Origin: Clitopilus passeckerianus
Lineage: Eukaryota > Basidiomycota > Agaricomycetes > Agaricales > Entolomataceae
DNA length: 64,000 nt
Reading direction: 5' to 3'
Assembly: GCA_944990035.1 (NCBI GenBank)
Contig: CALYLX010000149.1
Coordinates: 682,001 to 746,000 of the forward strand
Part shown: piece after piece, positions 42,213 to 53,959 of the stretch
Layout: every line of letters begins with the position of its first letter
Position numbering within the stretch: the first letter of the stretch is position 1
Notes under the pieces: generated by a model
What the model saw: only the letters and a program-made list of their open reading frames with translations
What the model was told of the DNA's origin: nothing
The model's database searches: none
Program-made: the position numbers and the translations under genes

Positions 42213-43214
42213 ATGCCTGCAGTCAATATTATTACGGAGCTACCCAAATTTACATCGCCAGAGGAACATCAAGCTCTGACAGGCTCAACACCAACTTCTT
42301 TCAGCGATATTCCTCCAGTCTTGAAGCATAAGCAGGAGAATGTCTCTGTGAAGCTTGAACCTCCCATGGAAGGATTTACTGATCAGGACGCAGCGCAAGG
42401 GACAATATACGTGATAACGAGGTGGGTCTTGTATGGTGGGTACGGAGGGTGCAGAAGCTCATGGAGATGTTCAGCGTTCTCGTGTTTATGTCCACAACTG
42501 GGAAGGGCTTCCAGATTGAATACCCCGCGATCACCCTTCACGCTGTATCTCGTGGAGAAGCAGGCCCTTCCGTGTACTGCCAGCTGGATGACAATGCAGG
42601 AAACCCAAATGCTGCTGCTATTCAAGACGATGAAGACAGCGAGTTGAGGGAGTTGTCGATTATACCTCAGAATGTTTCATCGCGTTAGTTCTTTCTTACT
42701 CTCGTGCGATGCACCTGTTGCTCAACTCATCATTATCACATTCAGTGGAGCAGATCTTTGAAGCTCTCTCAGCCTGCGCAGCCCTACATCCAGACGAGAA
42801 CATCGACGAAGACGCAGACGATGATCACGCCTTCCTCGATCCCTCATCAACCGTGTTCGAAACCTTCGATGGCACCGAGGAGCAGGAGCTCAGTGAAGTT
42901 GGAAGGGTGCGCAGTGATTTCGTCAACGATAACCGTTATGCTCCATACTAGACATCCTTTTTCTTTTCCGCCCTCTCCCCGTCAATTCGTATACCATACA
43001 GGCTGCGCTTAATTATCTCGAGTCGATCATCTATGATCCCTTTGAGGCACAACGTGAAGAGGGTGCTTTCGATGATGCGGAGGAGGAGGACGATGATGGA
43101 GGGGAGGTTCCGCCTGATAGCGAGGATGAGGGGTCGACCAGTGATGAGAAGGCTTCACAGACTGGTGAAAAGATTGGCGAGGTTGAACGGAAGCCGTCTG
43201 CAGTAAAGGGGTGA
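42213..43214 (+). CDS. CLNS1A: Methylosome subunit pICln
   Basis: Assembly chaperone that holds Sm proteins for arginine methylation by PRMT5 and for snRNP building. Starts MPAVNIITELPKFTSPEEHQALTGSTPTSFSDIPPVL, then GTIYVITS and VLVFMSTTGKGFQIEYPAITLHAVSR, followed by SVYCQLDD, the PH-like pICln fold with its typical W/F-rich strand replaced by VFMS. Acidic loops follow (DDEDSELRELSIIP; DENIDEDADDDHAF), an LEQIFEALSACAALHPD helix and a C-terminal acidic tail with EEEDDDGGEVPPDSEDEG. Four exons; the intron at 42421-42473 is needed to join ITS to VLVF. It is convergent with the Nup159 gene, 78 bp apart. Confidence 0.85.
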
Positions 43215-43292
43215 TAAAGACATTATGTATTCTATTCATGCAGGAATCATGGGAAGTACGACTACTGATTACAATCGTTAAGAGTATGCGAA

Positions 43293-46200
43293 TCATGAAG
43301 GTTTCGTAAAGGAAAACGGCAACTTTGCGGGGGTAGCTTTGCTTGCCTCAGGGGAGGCAGTGAAGGCAGGTAAAGGTCCCCAGTTGAAAGAGGGTGGGGC
43401 AGAGGGTGAAGTAGCTTGTCCACTACTCTTGAACACGGGTGCCGGACTGTGTTTCTTTGCACCAGCGGTAGCGCCGCGTCGGGTGCTAGGAAGGGTTGAA
43501 GACGGACTGAACTTGTCCTCTGGAAGAGGCGAGAAATCAAATGCTGGGTCTACCGCCGGTTGGGAATTCGTCGGGGTAGCAAACAGTGGCATAGCGGAGT
43601 GAAGTTTAAATCCAGGAGTGGAGGGTGCATCTGCGATAGCCAACTTTCCGGTCGAGGTAGCTGGTGCTGGAGTGGGAGCAACGCCAACAACCTCGGTGTT
43701 GAGCAGAGGTTCCTTGCGCACGGCTAGCAGAGCACGCTTGAGTCTTGCTGCTGAACGCTCGGCGTTAAGAGCAGCAGCACTGCGAATTGCGTAGGAAGGT
43801 GTAGGAGTGTGCGGGAGCTGTACCGGGTCGGGGAGGCGCCCATCTCGACGAACAACTGAGGCCTTCATTGGCGTGTTCAGGTTGAGCTTGGAGACTCGTT
43901 TCATGAGCCGCGCAACATCACCGGTTTGCTGCTGAACAGCGATGTCGATGTTCCTGTATGTACGGTTGACCGTGTCCAGAGTCGGTGCTCTACAAGGCAT
44001 AAATCAGTATTCTGACCTGACCAACGTCGTTTTACACAAACCTTATCATGGGCTTCCCAGACTTCACCTGAGCTAGTTTTTTCTTGGACGTTTGAAGATG
44101 ATCCTCCAGTTTCTGAATCCGGTCTCTGATAGTCTGCGACAGTATGAGCGACAAGACTCTCATGGTGAGTGTCGGTGGACTTACCCTTATGTTTCGCCTG
44201 AGCTGAGTTTGGGTTTCCAGATGTTCAGGTCCCAGGGTTCTGGCCTTCAGCATCTTGGCAAACTCTTTGTCTGTCTTTGCCTTGTTGAACCTGTTGATCT
44301 CCTCTTTACGAGTCCCGGCTAGCGAAAAAGATTAGCTTGACGCGTTACATGGTTGGAGGCGGTGGCAGACCTTTTAGCATATTGCTTTGGATTTCCTTCA
44401 GCGTCTGCTTCTGAGATGTTCTCTGCTCTTTCAGCGCGGCCAGATCCTTCTCGTATTGTTTGAGGACATGACCAAATTGCTCGGCATCTGTCAGTCCCCA
44501 TTTACTAGGGTCGCCTAAACCGCTCCTTTGTCGAGAACCACCAAGAGGTTTCGCAAGTTCTTGGTGCGACTTGAGCAACTTAACTTTGAGTTGCGCCAGC
44601 TAAGGAGAGGAGTCAGTAAGATTACGTGAAATGTATTAATCCTGCTCTTACATTATCCAGATCCTGCTTGAGAAGCTGTACTAGAGAGGCGCATTCCTTC
44701 TGCAGTCCCTCTTGTACGGCGACCATGGCTGCACCAGGCCCAGCTTGTGGAGCAGAAGACGCCATTGCGGGTAGGGCTGTTCCTTTCTGCTCAACCTTGA
44801 TAGCAGGCGGGATTGTAGGAGCAGGTTGAGGGATGCTGGGTGCAGCCCCAAAGAGAGAGCCGGGGGAGGAAGCAGGGCGATCTGTGGGCTTTGGTCCCAT
44901 ATTGAAAGCACCCAGGTTCAGCGGTACTGAAGGTGTGGTGGGCGCGCTGGGCGTTGCTGAGGGGAGATTGAACGATCCTAAACTGAAAGTAGTTGGTGGG
45001 GTGGTAGGGGCGGTCGCTGGTTGCTTGTCAGTAGCTTTCCCAAAGGGAATACCCTGGAAGGGTGATATCGGTTTGCCCGTACTTTCAGCTTGATTAATAG
45101 CTTTTGGGAGACCGAAGCCACCAAAACCTGTTGGCGTAGCTTCCTGCTTCAAAGGGAGGCTTGGTGCACTAAACACAGACTTGGGTGCGGGAGGTTGTGA
45201 GAACACTGATGGTGCTCCAAACGCCGAGACAGGGGCTGGGCTTGCGATGGTAGAATTTTGCTGACTGCCAAAAAACCCTGATAGTGCTGGTTGTGGCGAG
45301 GCGGACGAGGCCCCGGCAGAGGAAGGTCTCGTAACATCCTTTGCTGGAGCCATGGTGGCCAGCAGGGGAGGCGTCTTAGGCCTTGTGGGTTTCTGGCCGC
45401 CGTCCTTTGCAAGCGGAAGCTCAGCTACGGGTTTGGGTTGTGCATCTGGTTTTTTGGCAGCTTGGCCATGCTTGGGTGTCTTTTCAAGCTCATGCTCTTC
45501 GTCCAATGACGAGACTGATTCATTGGCCAGCGGCGAACTGCGTGCGGGTTTTGTGTTGCGCCCACCAACCCCGAGGCCAAATGGTGGAGGTGGAGTAGAA
45601 CCGAGAGCCTTTGCCGAGACTGGTTTTGGTTGTTTGATAGGTGTTCCCGGGGGTGTGGTACTGTCTTCCTTTTCTTCAGGTATAGTGTCGAGGATGGAGC
45701 CCTCAGATTGCTCCGATGGGGAAGGCGAAGGTGTAAGTTGAACAGTCGGGATATCTCTCTGGGGTGTCTGAGAGGAAGAGCGAGAAGGTGGCAAGAGAAC
45801 ATTCACAGGGTCTTGTGAAGTGTCATCTTCCTCTTCAGACTCTTCACCCTCTTCTTTGGAATAATCGGCGTCGCTGCCGGACAGGAAGGAGCTCCCCTCA
45901 CCTTCAGACTCTTCTTCAGATTCCTCCGTCGGAGCATAATCCTTGTCAGATGCATGTTCATCTGTTTCACCCTCGCTCTCTGATGCCTCCTCATCCTCGC
46001 TTGGATGGCTGACGTCTGCAAATGAGCTTGCCTCAGAAAGCAGCGAAAGGTTCTCAAATGAGATCGAAGATTCACCCTTGACAGGCGACGACTCGGTGTC
46101 TTGCCCTGCAATTCGATGGTTAATTCAGAAAGACATTATTTGAGGAATTGAAATTTGACGTACGCGTCAGAGTTGATTCTTTCGCCTTCGTGCCAAGGTC

Positions 46201-49200
46201 TATCTCTGCAGGTGCTTCCTCTTTCTTTATCTTGGGAGTGGCAGCCTCATTCTTGCCAGTGGGCACTTGCTCAGCCTCAGAAGGTTCGAGTTTAACGGAT
46301 TTCCCTTTGGCCACATCCTCTTTATCAGACGTCTTCAGTAGATCTTTGAAGGATTTCCCAGCGCCACCTGTTCCGAAAGCTGAGGAAGAGTTGCTGAAAG
46401 CACCAAATCCACCAGAGCTTGGTATATTGGCAGGTGTCGGTGTAGCTGGTTCAGCGGGAGCAAACGCGGATTTCGGGGAAGCAAGGCTACCAAATGCCGA
46501 CTTGGCACCAAATCCTAAGGAGGAGGATGTCCCGAAAGCTGGGGCCGGGCTTGAACTAGGCGTAGTTGATGTAGCGGTACTGGAGAAAGCAGTAACGGCC
46601 GGTGTTGCAGGTTCTTTGGCCTGCGCCTTGAAGAATGGTGATGACTGTGGAGTCGTACTGGCCGTGAAGGCGCCAAAACCAGAAGCAGGTTTGAATGGAG
46701 ATGGACTGGCTTGTAGGCCACCAAAGGCACCTCCGGGAGACTTGGCAGGAGTGCTGCTGAAGGCAGGTACTGGCGAGGTAGTCTCGTTGTCCGAATCAAC
46801 CATAGACGGTTCAGCGCGAGGCGTGGTTGGCGGGGAAGCTTGAGGTGTAACGATGCCGGAAGGTTGCTTGGGGGTCGTTGTTTCTGACTTAACAAATGGT
46901 GAAGGTGACGATGGTGTTGCGGCGGAAGCAAAAGGGGAAGTTGTATCATTGCGGGGAGCGCCAAATGGGCTAGTGCCGCCAGAAGCAAATGAAGAAGAGG
47001 TCGAGGGGCCAAATCCTGAGGCAGGAGGAGACGTCGTCGAGGCCGAGAAGGGAGAGGTCGCTGACGCGCCAAAGGCGGAGGGTTTCGAAGACGCAAAAGA
47101 TCCAAATGCGCCAGTAGTGGATGCTGGTATACCACCAGAGCTTGCCCCAAATTCTCCCGATCCCGCTGTCTGTTGAGTAGCGGCGGCGGCGAAAGATGTA
47201 GGTGTAGCAGATGCAAAAGCGCCAAAGCCTCCCCCAGAAGTCGCAGTCCCCGTTGGGGGGGCAGGCTTCGCAAACGAAGATTGACCAAATGCAGAGGGTT
47301 GACCGAAGCCGCTCTGACCAAAAGCAGACGTAGTAGACTGCCCGAAAGATGACTTTCCGAACGACGATCGGCCAAAGGTGGACTGCCCAAAGGTAGGTTG
47401 TGTAGGTGCAGTAGGTGTAGTTGTTGAAGCGCCAAAGGCACTTGGTGTCTCTGTGCTTGATGAAGTGCTGCTACCGAACGTTTGTGCTGGTTTGAGGTCA
47501 CCGAATGCCCCGAATCCAGTAGCAGGTTTCACAGCTCCGAAAGCAGAAGATGATTCTGTAGGCGCAGTTGATGATGTGGAAGAGCCGAACGACCCAAAAA
47601 TTCCGCTCTTGTTGGACTGCTCGTTGCTGCCACTATCACCACCAAGGGACAGGCCACCAAAGCCGGAAGCCGTCGGTGTAGATGTACCATCGGCCATGGA
47701 TTCTTCGCGTGTCATGTCCGGTGCACTCGGGGGTGAAGAGGATGATGCTGTAGTAGAAGCTGGGGCACCAGCAAAACCGAAGCTAGGTTGTCCGAACGCA
47801 CTCGGGGCAACGGCTGCTAGTGGCTTATTCGCAAATGCACCAAAGCCTCCGCCACTGTTGCCTCCAAAGGCACTGGGTGTCGAGCTGGTGCCAGAGCCAA
47901 AAGCAGAATTGCCTCCGCCAAAACCACCACCACCGAAAGCACTTGTTGTGGGGGCACCCCCGAATGCAGATGGTTTGCCGAATGCAGACCCGCCCGCAGG
48001 CTGGCCGAAGGAAGAGCTTCCGAAACTTGGCGCTGCGGTGCCAAAGGTAGATGGGGCGCTTGCTTGACCAAATGCAGATGTAGACTGAGGCTGCCCAAAA
48101 GCGGACGTCGAGCCGAATGCTGAGGTTGTAGATGTAGGAGGCTTTGCACCGAATGACGACTGCTCAAATGCAGAAGTGGATGTCGAGCTTTGAGGCGCAG
48201 CGGAAGCGGATGTGCCAGGATTCACCATGCCTTGATAAGGTTTGCTATGCTCCAAAGTCCATGCCTGGAGAGTGCCATCGTTCAGGTATGCGTACACGAT
48301 GGGGGCCGACGACGCAGAATCCGTGAGGTCGGCTTCCAACGCAACAATGATCGTATCATCTTGATTCTTGTCCAGAGGAAGAGAAAGGGGATTTTCCTGT
48401 GATTGTTGATACCACTGGGTTCCAATACTCCCAAGAATTTCCAAGTCGACAGAGCTTTTGTCGCCTACAACCAGCAGATTCTTCGACTCGGAAGATCCTG
48501 CATCTTCATCCCATTTTGGCAGATGAAGCGCGATGGGCTGGTACTTTTCGCGGTCAGGTAGGGGGAATGGGTAGTTTGGAGCGAAATGAGTTCCAGTGTT
48601 GGTTTTGGAGTCGACACAAAGAATATGCTGTGTCGCGTCTGAAGCGTTGGGGATAGGTGGTGAATAAACCGTGCGGAAGGTATGCCCAGGAGCAAGCCAG
48701 TCAAGAGAAGTGAGAGGCGGCTGGGCTGTCGGGGGAATATGCTTGTTGATGGACCCTTTGTTGGCCAAGGAGTAGGTCAGGATGTCCCCAGTCCGCAGGC
48801 CTATTGCAATATGTTTGCCTTTCGGCGACCAGGCCACTTTATTAATAAAGGTGAGTATAGACTTTTCAAGAAAATTCTGAACGAGCGCACCAGCTACTGG
48901 CGTTGAACTCTCATCTCCGGCTTGCCACCCGCCTTGCGGCTCTAGGTTCGTATTCATCAATGTCACTGTACCATCCCCTCTCACGACAGCAATAATATCC
49001 GATAGGCCAGCATCTGATCCGGGATTTGCACGTAATTGCAGAATGGGTGCTGGAGAGCTGTTGAGAGCATGCAACGGAGATGGGGAGTCTGTGCCTGCTG
49101 TAAGTATTGCTGCAGTGTCATAGACCAGCATTTGGCCTTGCTCGAAGGCAATGACCAAGCGTGTGTCATTGTTGGCGAAAGCGAGAGCCAGTGGTTTATT

Positions 49201-49646
49201 CGTTTCCAGTGAAAGGACGCGTTTTGCGGTGAAGACTTCTTCGCTGCCATCCTTTGCTGCCTTTGCTGCAACTCGCAGTTCTTCGAGAGGTGATAGAATG
49301 AGACCTAGATGCAATTGTTAGCTACTTCAGGACAGAACAAACGAAAGCTGCTCACACGATGAGCCATCCTTCTGAAGCCCTGCAGCTGCGAACCAGCCCT
49401 TTGTATTTGAGGTTGCGAATAATCGGTAGTCATTTGAGGGGTTCAAAGCTAGGCGTTCTTGCGAGAGATTAACGCGCCCTTGCTTGCTTAGCAGTCGGAA
49501 CGTTGGATACTGTCAAAAGTGTTAGACAGAGCAGTCGTGAAATTATCAGTACTGACATTGAAACCTTCAGAAGGACATTCTTTCGCACTTGGTTCAATCT
49601 GAACCTGTGGTTGTTCTGGTCGTACCAGACGCGTATATTCGTTCAT
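43293..49646 (-). CDS. NUP159: FG nucleoporin of the Nup159/Nup214 type
   Basis: Cytoplasmic-side nuclear pore protein in mRNA export, anchoring the Dbp5 helicase. Starts MNEYTRLVRPEQPQVQIEPS at 49646. The first ~420 residues form a beta-propeller with LALAFANNDTRLVIAFEQGQML, VAWSPKGKHIAIGLRTGDILTYS and IVYAYLNDGTLQAWTLEH. Then come hundreds of residues of FG/SAFG repeats (AFGQPQSTSAFG, FGGGGFGGG, SFGQPAGG), Ser/Thr/Pro-rich. An acidic region (45.8-46.1 kb) and a second FG stretch lead to C-terminal coiled coils (KECASLVQLLKQDLDNVRAG, LRRNIR...). Stop TGA at 43295-43293. About eight introns; the largest exon spans 46120-49314. Total about 1,950 residues. Several long frames on the other strand across the FG repeats are shadows. 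Confidence 0.9.
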
Positions 49647-49841
49647 TTCAAGGCCTTTAGGTGCTTGTTTTGAGAGATAATGGGGAAAACAGCGACCGGG
49701 TTATAGCAACCCTACTGGCCGAGGCAAGCTGCAAAGCTCTGAGGTTGAGGAATCCAGAGGCGTGGAATGAATGCTGATGTAATCGGCCTTCAGAGTCAAG
49801 CCTTGCGTCTGCCAGAAGATACTTTAAACAAGGCTACTCAT

Positions 49842-49943
49842 GCCTCCTTGGCTCAGTTGGCTAGAGCGCAGGTCTCATAGTAATATGAGTGGTTCATGAA
49901 CCATCAAATCCTGAGGTCGCAAGTTCGAGCCTTGCAGGGGGCA
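49842..49943 (+). tRNA. tRNA-Met (CAT), elongator type, with 28-nt intron
   Basis: Acceptor stem GCCTCCT pairs with AGGGGGC (one G-U). The D arm GCTC-AGTTGGCTA-GAGC, the T arm GCAAG-TTCGAGC-CTTGC and an anticodon loop CTCATAA are readable. The anticodon CAT is at 49876-49878. An intron at about 49880-49907 interrupts the anticodon loop one base after the anticodon, the canonical place. Mature form resembles yeast elongator tRNA-Met (CTCATAA, U-U at the foot of the stem). Confidence 0.92.
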
Positions 49944-50390
49944 TTCTGCGCATATTACGCGTGCAATACTTTTTACACCCAATCGAAGACCCAGATTGTA
50001 TTGCATTCACTACTCTAAATATCATCTATCTTTCCGCATGCAAACATCTTCTGGTGTGATATGGAGAGACCACCAGTCCGAAGTGTTGGCATAAAGTTAT
50101 GATAAAGCTAATCACTGACGTTGCCAAAATGGATTTGGTCATGCCGTCCTCTAGTGCAACCCCAGCTCTTTGCTTCCGTTCAGTTCGTCGCGGCCGCACA
50201 GCTGTACCTGAACAGTGACAGAGCCGAGGGTGTGTATTTCACCTCAAAAACACATTGGGGCCATTGTGTAGGGGTTATAAAAACTCCGGAGCAATCGACC
50301 CACGAAACAAATCCGTCGTCTTTCTTGCCTTCACTTTCTCCGTATCTCCTCCTACATAACGCAACGCTTCCCATTCGGCAACGCCAAGTC

Positions 50391-51423
50391 ATGGTTGACA
50401 TTCAACTTCCCATCTCGACCCCTCCATTGCCTCACGGGGCCTTGGATGGACTAACGGAGGAATCTAGGAAGTGCATTCATCGCCTGATGAAGAACTCGCC
50501 TGGATGCTATGATCTGTTCGTTAGTCATCCTAAATTCACTCTTCCCCAACCCATCTAACGCACGCAATGCCAGATCCGTGCATCCACGAACCAAGTTGGG
50601 AGCTGTTCTCGTGCTGCTTTATGAAGAAGCTGGAGAGCTTCGCGTCCTTCTGACTACGAGGTCGAAATCACTGAGGTCCCATCCTGGGCAAACGGCACTA
50701 CCTGGTGGGAAGGCAGACGAGACGGATGTGGACTTTCTTGAAACTGCTGTGAGTATGCTTTCACTCTCTTTCCCCTCCTATGCTAAAGGGGATCTTAGCA
50801 TCGGGAAGCTTTCGAAGAAGTCGGACTGCCACGGCATTCACCTCATGTTCACACCATCGCAACCTTGGACCCCTACATATCCCTTTACAAAGTCGTCGTC
50901 ATACCCGTCATTGCGGTTCTGACCCGCCCAAGCCTACTGAATGAACTGAAAGCATCGCCTTCTGAAGTTGACAGAATCTTCACCCATCCATTACGAGCCA
51001 TTCTCGATCCAAATTTCGCAAAGAGCGAAGTTCTAGCTAAAGCCGGGACAGATGATTGGCCGTACGACACGGAATACTACGTACGTTTTCGTCGATGCGG
51101 CCTTTCGTGTAAATCTAACGGATGCTCTTAGAACACGACCGACAATATCGTACCCTACTTTGGTAATATGTCGTACCGAATGCATAGGTTCAGGAGTTGC
51201 GCCTCACCTGTGAAAGGTTTAACGGCGGACGTGCTCGTGAGTTGCGCTCTATCCATTTATGCCACCCCCAATCTAACGACCCTCATTTCCTCTACAGATC
51301 AAAGTTGCTGAAGTTGCATATGCCGAAAGTACGGTGTACGAGCGATATGCTCCCAAGCAAATTAGAGATTTTGCCGTGTTGAGTGACTTCGTAATTCAGC
51401 TTAGAGCACAGACACAAAGTTAG
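50391..51423 (+). CDS. Nudix hydrolase of the coenzyme A diphosphatase (PCD1/NUDT7) type
   Basis: Starts MVDIQLPISTPPLPHGALDGLTEESRKCIHRL. After an intron: HPRTKLGAVLVLLYEEAGELRVLLTTRSKSLRSHPGQTALPGGKADE, which contains the NuCoA signature LLTxRSxxLRxHPGQ, then the Nudix box GGKADETDVDFLETAHREAFEEVGLP. A hydrophobic YKVVVIPVIAVL strand and FLT-type C-terminal blocks follow: MSYRMHRFRS, GLTADVLIKVAEVAYAEST and a final QLRAQTQS before the stop at 51421-51423. Such enzymes hydrolyse CoA and its oxidized forms, often in peroxisomes; I see no clear PTS1 here. About five introns, with one inside the Nudix box. The first intron border near 50515 is not certain. Confidence 0.88.
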
Positions 51424-51546
51424 ACCGAGTCTTGCTCGTAACATTTTTGCTATACTATAATAATTGGGTATACAATATGTGGAAGTCCAAAATTTCAAAG
51501 TACTCCGTAGTGGATTTGGAGGGTTTCAGAGGATAGATTCCTATAC

Positions 51547-51628
51547 GGGGGCATAGCTCAGTTGGGAGAGCAGTAGACTGAAGCAAATTGGATTCTAAAG
51601 GTCCCGTGTTCAATCCACGGTGCCCCCA
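51547..51628 (+). tRNA. tRNA-Phe (GAA) with short intron
   Basis: Acceptor stem GGGGGCA pairs exactly with TGCCCCC. D arm GCTC-AGTTGGGA-GAGC, T arm CCGTG-TTCAATC-CACGG. Anticodon GAA at 51580-51582 in CTGAAG, followed by an intron of about 9-10 nt ending just before TCTA of the anticodon stem. Terminal A at 51628. The fold matches eukaryotic tRNA-Phe. Confidence 0.9.
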
Positions 51629-51896
51629 GCTTTTTTATTTAGCTTCCGTTCCCCCGTCCGTGATAGGAGATGATTCTGACATGCTGCAAACGCCTCGCCT
51701 CTAATGTGAGCGTATTGTTGGACTTAGACGTAAATACTGCAGGAGAGAAGAATGGGGAGAAGTGACAATGTGATACATGTACAGAAAAGTGTTCGTATCG
51801 AGTACAGTCATCTAGATCGTCAAGTCGTTGCGGAAGGTATAGCAATTACTGAAATCAAGTCCGTGATCCTAGTATCATGTCCTTGTCGTATCCTCA

Positions 51897-52574
51897 TTAG
51901 AAAAGAGACATCCATGCTCCGAAAGCCACGCCTGCAATGGTGCTCAAAGAAAGTGCCGACCATGGTGTTGAGACACCGCCGATTCGAGCTTTTGGACATG
52001 CAGCATTGGAACCCGTCGTCTGAGCGCCGTATTGAGATTGCCAAGCGCTAAAGTCCCAGACTGTCCCTGAGACGCCAATGCTGGGCTGTAATGTGGGGGG
52101 GTTCGTTGGTTGGAAGATGTCTTGGCTTGTGTAGGTCACGCCGCCAATTACGGTTGTGTAGGTGTAGGGTGTAGGACCTCCTGTTCCAGTATTAGTAGGC
52201 CCAGGTGCTCCAACGGGACCTTGCTGATCAGGATCTTCCGGTGGAGGTGTAGTTGTCGTTGCTACCGTTGCTGTCGTCTCTGTAGTTGGTGCTGCGGGGA
52301 GAATTGTTGATCTGGAATATTTGGTTGAAGTGAGTTCAGATTGGTCAGAATGAGCTGCAAGGACGTACATTATAGAGGTAGTGGGTATTAATGCTACTGG
52401 ATCCGTCCCAACCACTGCAACAACCGTCTGTCCGTTACTGAAAAACAACCTTCAGTTCCATGTCTTGTTCAAGAGGGGAACTCGGTAGACTCACACATCC
52501 GTTGTCGTTATTGTCTGCTGAGCCTGGGACAGCAAAGTCAGGAAGGTTAGGTACACGAAGAATAGTATCCACAT
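51897..52574 (-). CDS. Small secreted Thr/Pro-rich protein with probable GPI anchor
   Basis: Minus strand; signal peptide MWILFFVYLTFLTLLSQAQ (start 52574). The mature part reads QTITTTDVNGQTVVAVVGTD, then, after a second intron, STILPAAPTTETTATVATTTTPPPEDPDQQGP with many Thr and Pro (O-glycosylation), and TVIGGVTYTSQDIFQPTNPP. It ends with WSALSLSTIAGVAFGAWMSLF, a hydrophobic tail typical of GPI signals. Three exons, two introns of about 56-58 nt. No recognized domain. Probably displayed at the cell surface or wall. It is one of two small secretory genes on this strand. Confidence 0.75.
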
Positions 52575-52887
52575 CGCTGGTGTGTGCTGAGCGTTTGGGA
52601 CGCAATGGGCTCCTGGGGGTGGTGGTGGTTGGAAGGTGTGGAGGTTCGTCGGGATCCGGATATAAGAACGTCACGACTCAGAGTTGTGCTTCAGGAATTC
52701 TTAGCCGACATGCCGCGCCTATTTTTGAACGCGTTCTGCAGCTTGGCTCGAGACTTTTACCTTGGGCAGGGCTTTTGGCTTTTGTCTTGACTATGGGCTC
52801 TCAAAATTCCAACTCTAAGAGATAAACATCACAAACAATGTCGCATTTATTCGCCACTCATTGAGATACAGAGATACGACATGCAAG

Positions 52888-53286
52888 CTAGAATAACTTC
52901 TTGATTGATGCTTCAGTGGAGGCGTATGATTGTTGGCTTGAGTGCACCGCCTGCTGCATACGAGCCTTGTCCTGGCGCAATCTTGTCATATCCTGGTTAT
53001 ACTTCATTTGAAGCTGGTTAGCAGATGCAGCAGCTGCACCAGTCCATTGTTTGCTAGCCTGGCTGAAACTTTTAGGTGCCGCCTGAACTGATATCTTGTT
53101 CGTGTGAGCTTGGGGCTTCGCTTTCCCAACCGCTGGCTTGGACTTTGGCTTGGTAGTCCCAGCTCTTGCCGCCAAGTACTGCATGTCATCCGCATCGCGC
53201 TGCAAGACGTCGATTGGGCACGCTGAAACTATTGTGCTAGCCAGAGCAAGGGCGATGACGATAATGCGAGTATTGACTCGGAACAT
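52888..53286 (-). CDS. Small secreted Lys/Gln-rich protein
   Basis: Single-exon gene of 132 residues on the minus strand. The N terminus MFRVNTRIIVIALALASTIVSA is a signal peptide. A DVLQRDADD stretch is followed by AARAGTTKPKSKPAVGKAKPQ (basic, low complexity), then a helical, Gln-rich C-terminal part (QASKQWTGAAAASANQLQMKYNQDMTRLRQDKARMQQAVHSSQQSY). There are almost no cysteines after the signal, so it is not a classic effector. RD before DADD could be a Kex2-type site only weakly. I do not recognize the family and assign no function. Confidence 0.75.
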   Translation of the reverse strand: MFRVNTRIIVIALALASTIVSACPIDVLQRDADDMQYLAARAGTTKPKSKPAVGKAKPQAHTNKISVQAAPKSFSQASKQWTGAAAASANQLQMKYNQDMTRLRQDKARMQQAVHSSQQSYASTEASIKKLF

Positions 53287-53959
53287 GCTTCACAAAGATG
53301 ATCAGAACAAGGCGAAATTTAAGCCAGATGGCTACTTACTTGGTACGTGTGGAGACTATTGGGAGAAAGACCAGCTCTCTGAAAAGCCCTCATTACTCCT
53401 ACTCGTCTTTATATTCCTCTGACACGCGTCTGAATCCGGCGCTGATTGTGGCTAGATCCCATCACCCCGTGGTTGCCAATCGTTTCTATTCTCAAACCTA
53501 CTGTACTCTTGTTTTGCAATTTAGCATCTTCATCATCACCTGGGCCTGAAGACGCTATGCATAGGACAACCGGCATCCTAGGCGATGTTTAAGCAGACTC
53601 ATGTTGTCCAAGCGGACCTGACGACGGAATCAGTGGTCTGGTGGTCAATGGAGGTTCAGAAAGGCGTCCTTGGTCATGCTGAACGGCTTCTCGTGCACTC
53701 GATGATGAGCTTCTTGATCGATGCCCTTGCGAACACCATGTACCAGAAGTACAACTCCACGATCCATATGGTTCACAGGTCATCTCGAGACCAGGAACTA
53801 TGCAACGACTCGACATTGGGCATCCTGTGACGACTGTTCTGAATGTACCAGTCGCTGATTTTGCATGGTCCCACAAACGCGATCCAGTCCCGTGAATGCT
53901 TCAAAATTTATATAAACGGCCGAACGGTGGAGAGAGCCCACTTGGCAACTGGAAGTCAA
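53287..53959. other. Divergent intergenic region, no gene seen
   Basis: 673 bp between the minus-strand secreted protein and the plus-strand alpha-galactosidase. A 95-codon minus-strand frame (53589-53876) has no signal or motif and is not called. TTTATATAAACGG at about 53907-53919 is a TATA-like box about 45 bp before the next ATG. Confidence 0.5.

Noticed and set aside
46148..48067. Long plus-strand frames (46148-46843 and 47378-48067) rich in Pro, Ala, Gly
   Set aside because: They are shadows of the FG-repeat region of the nucleoporin, whose composition keeps several frames open.
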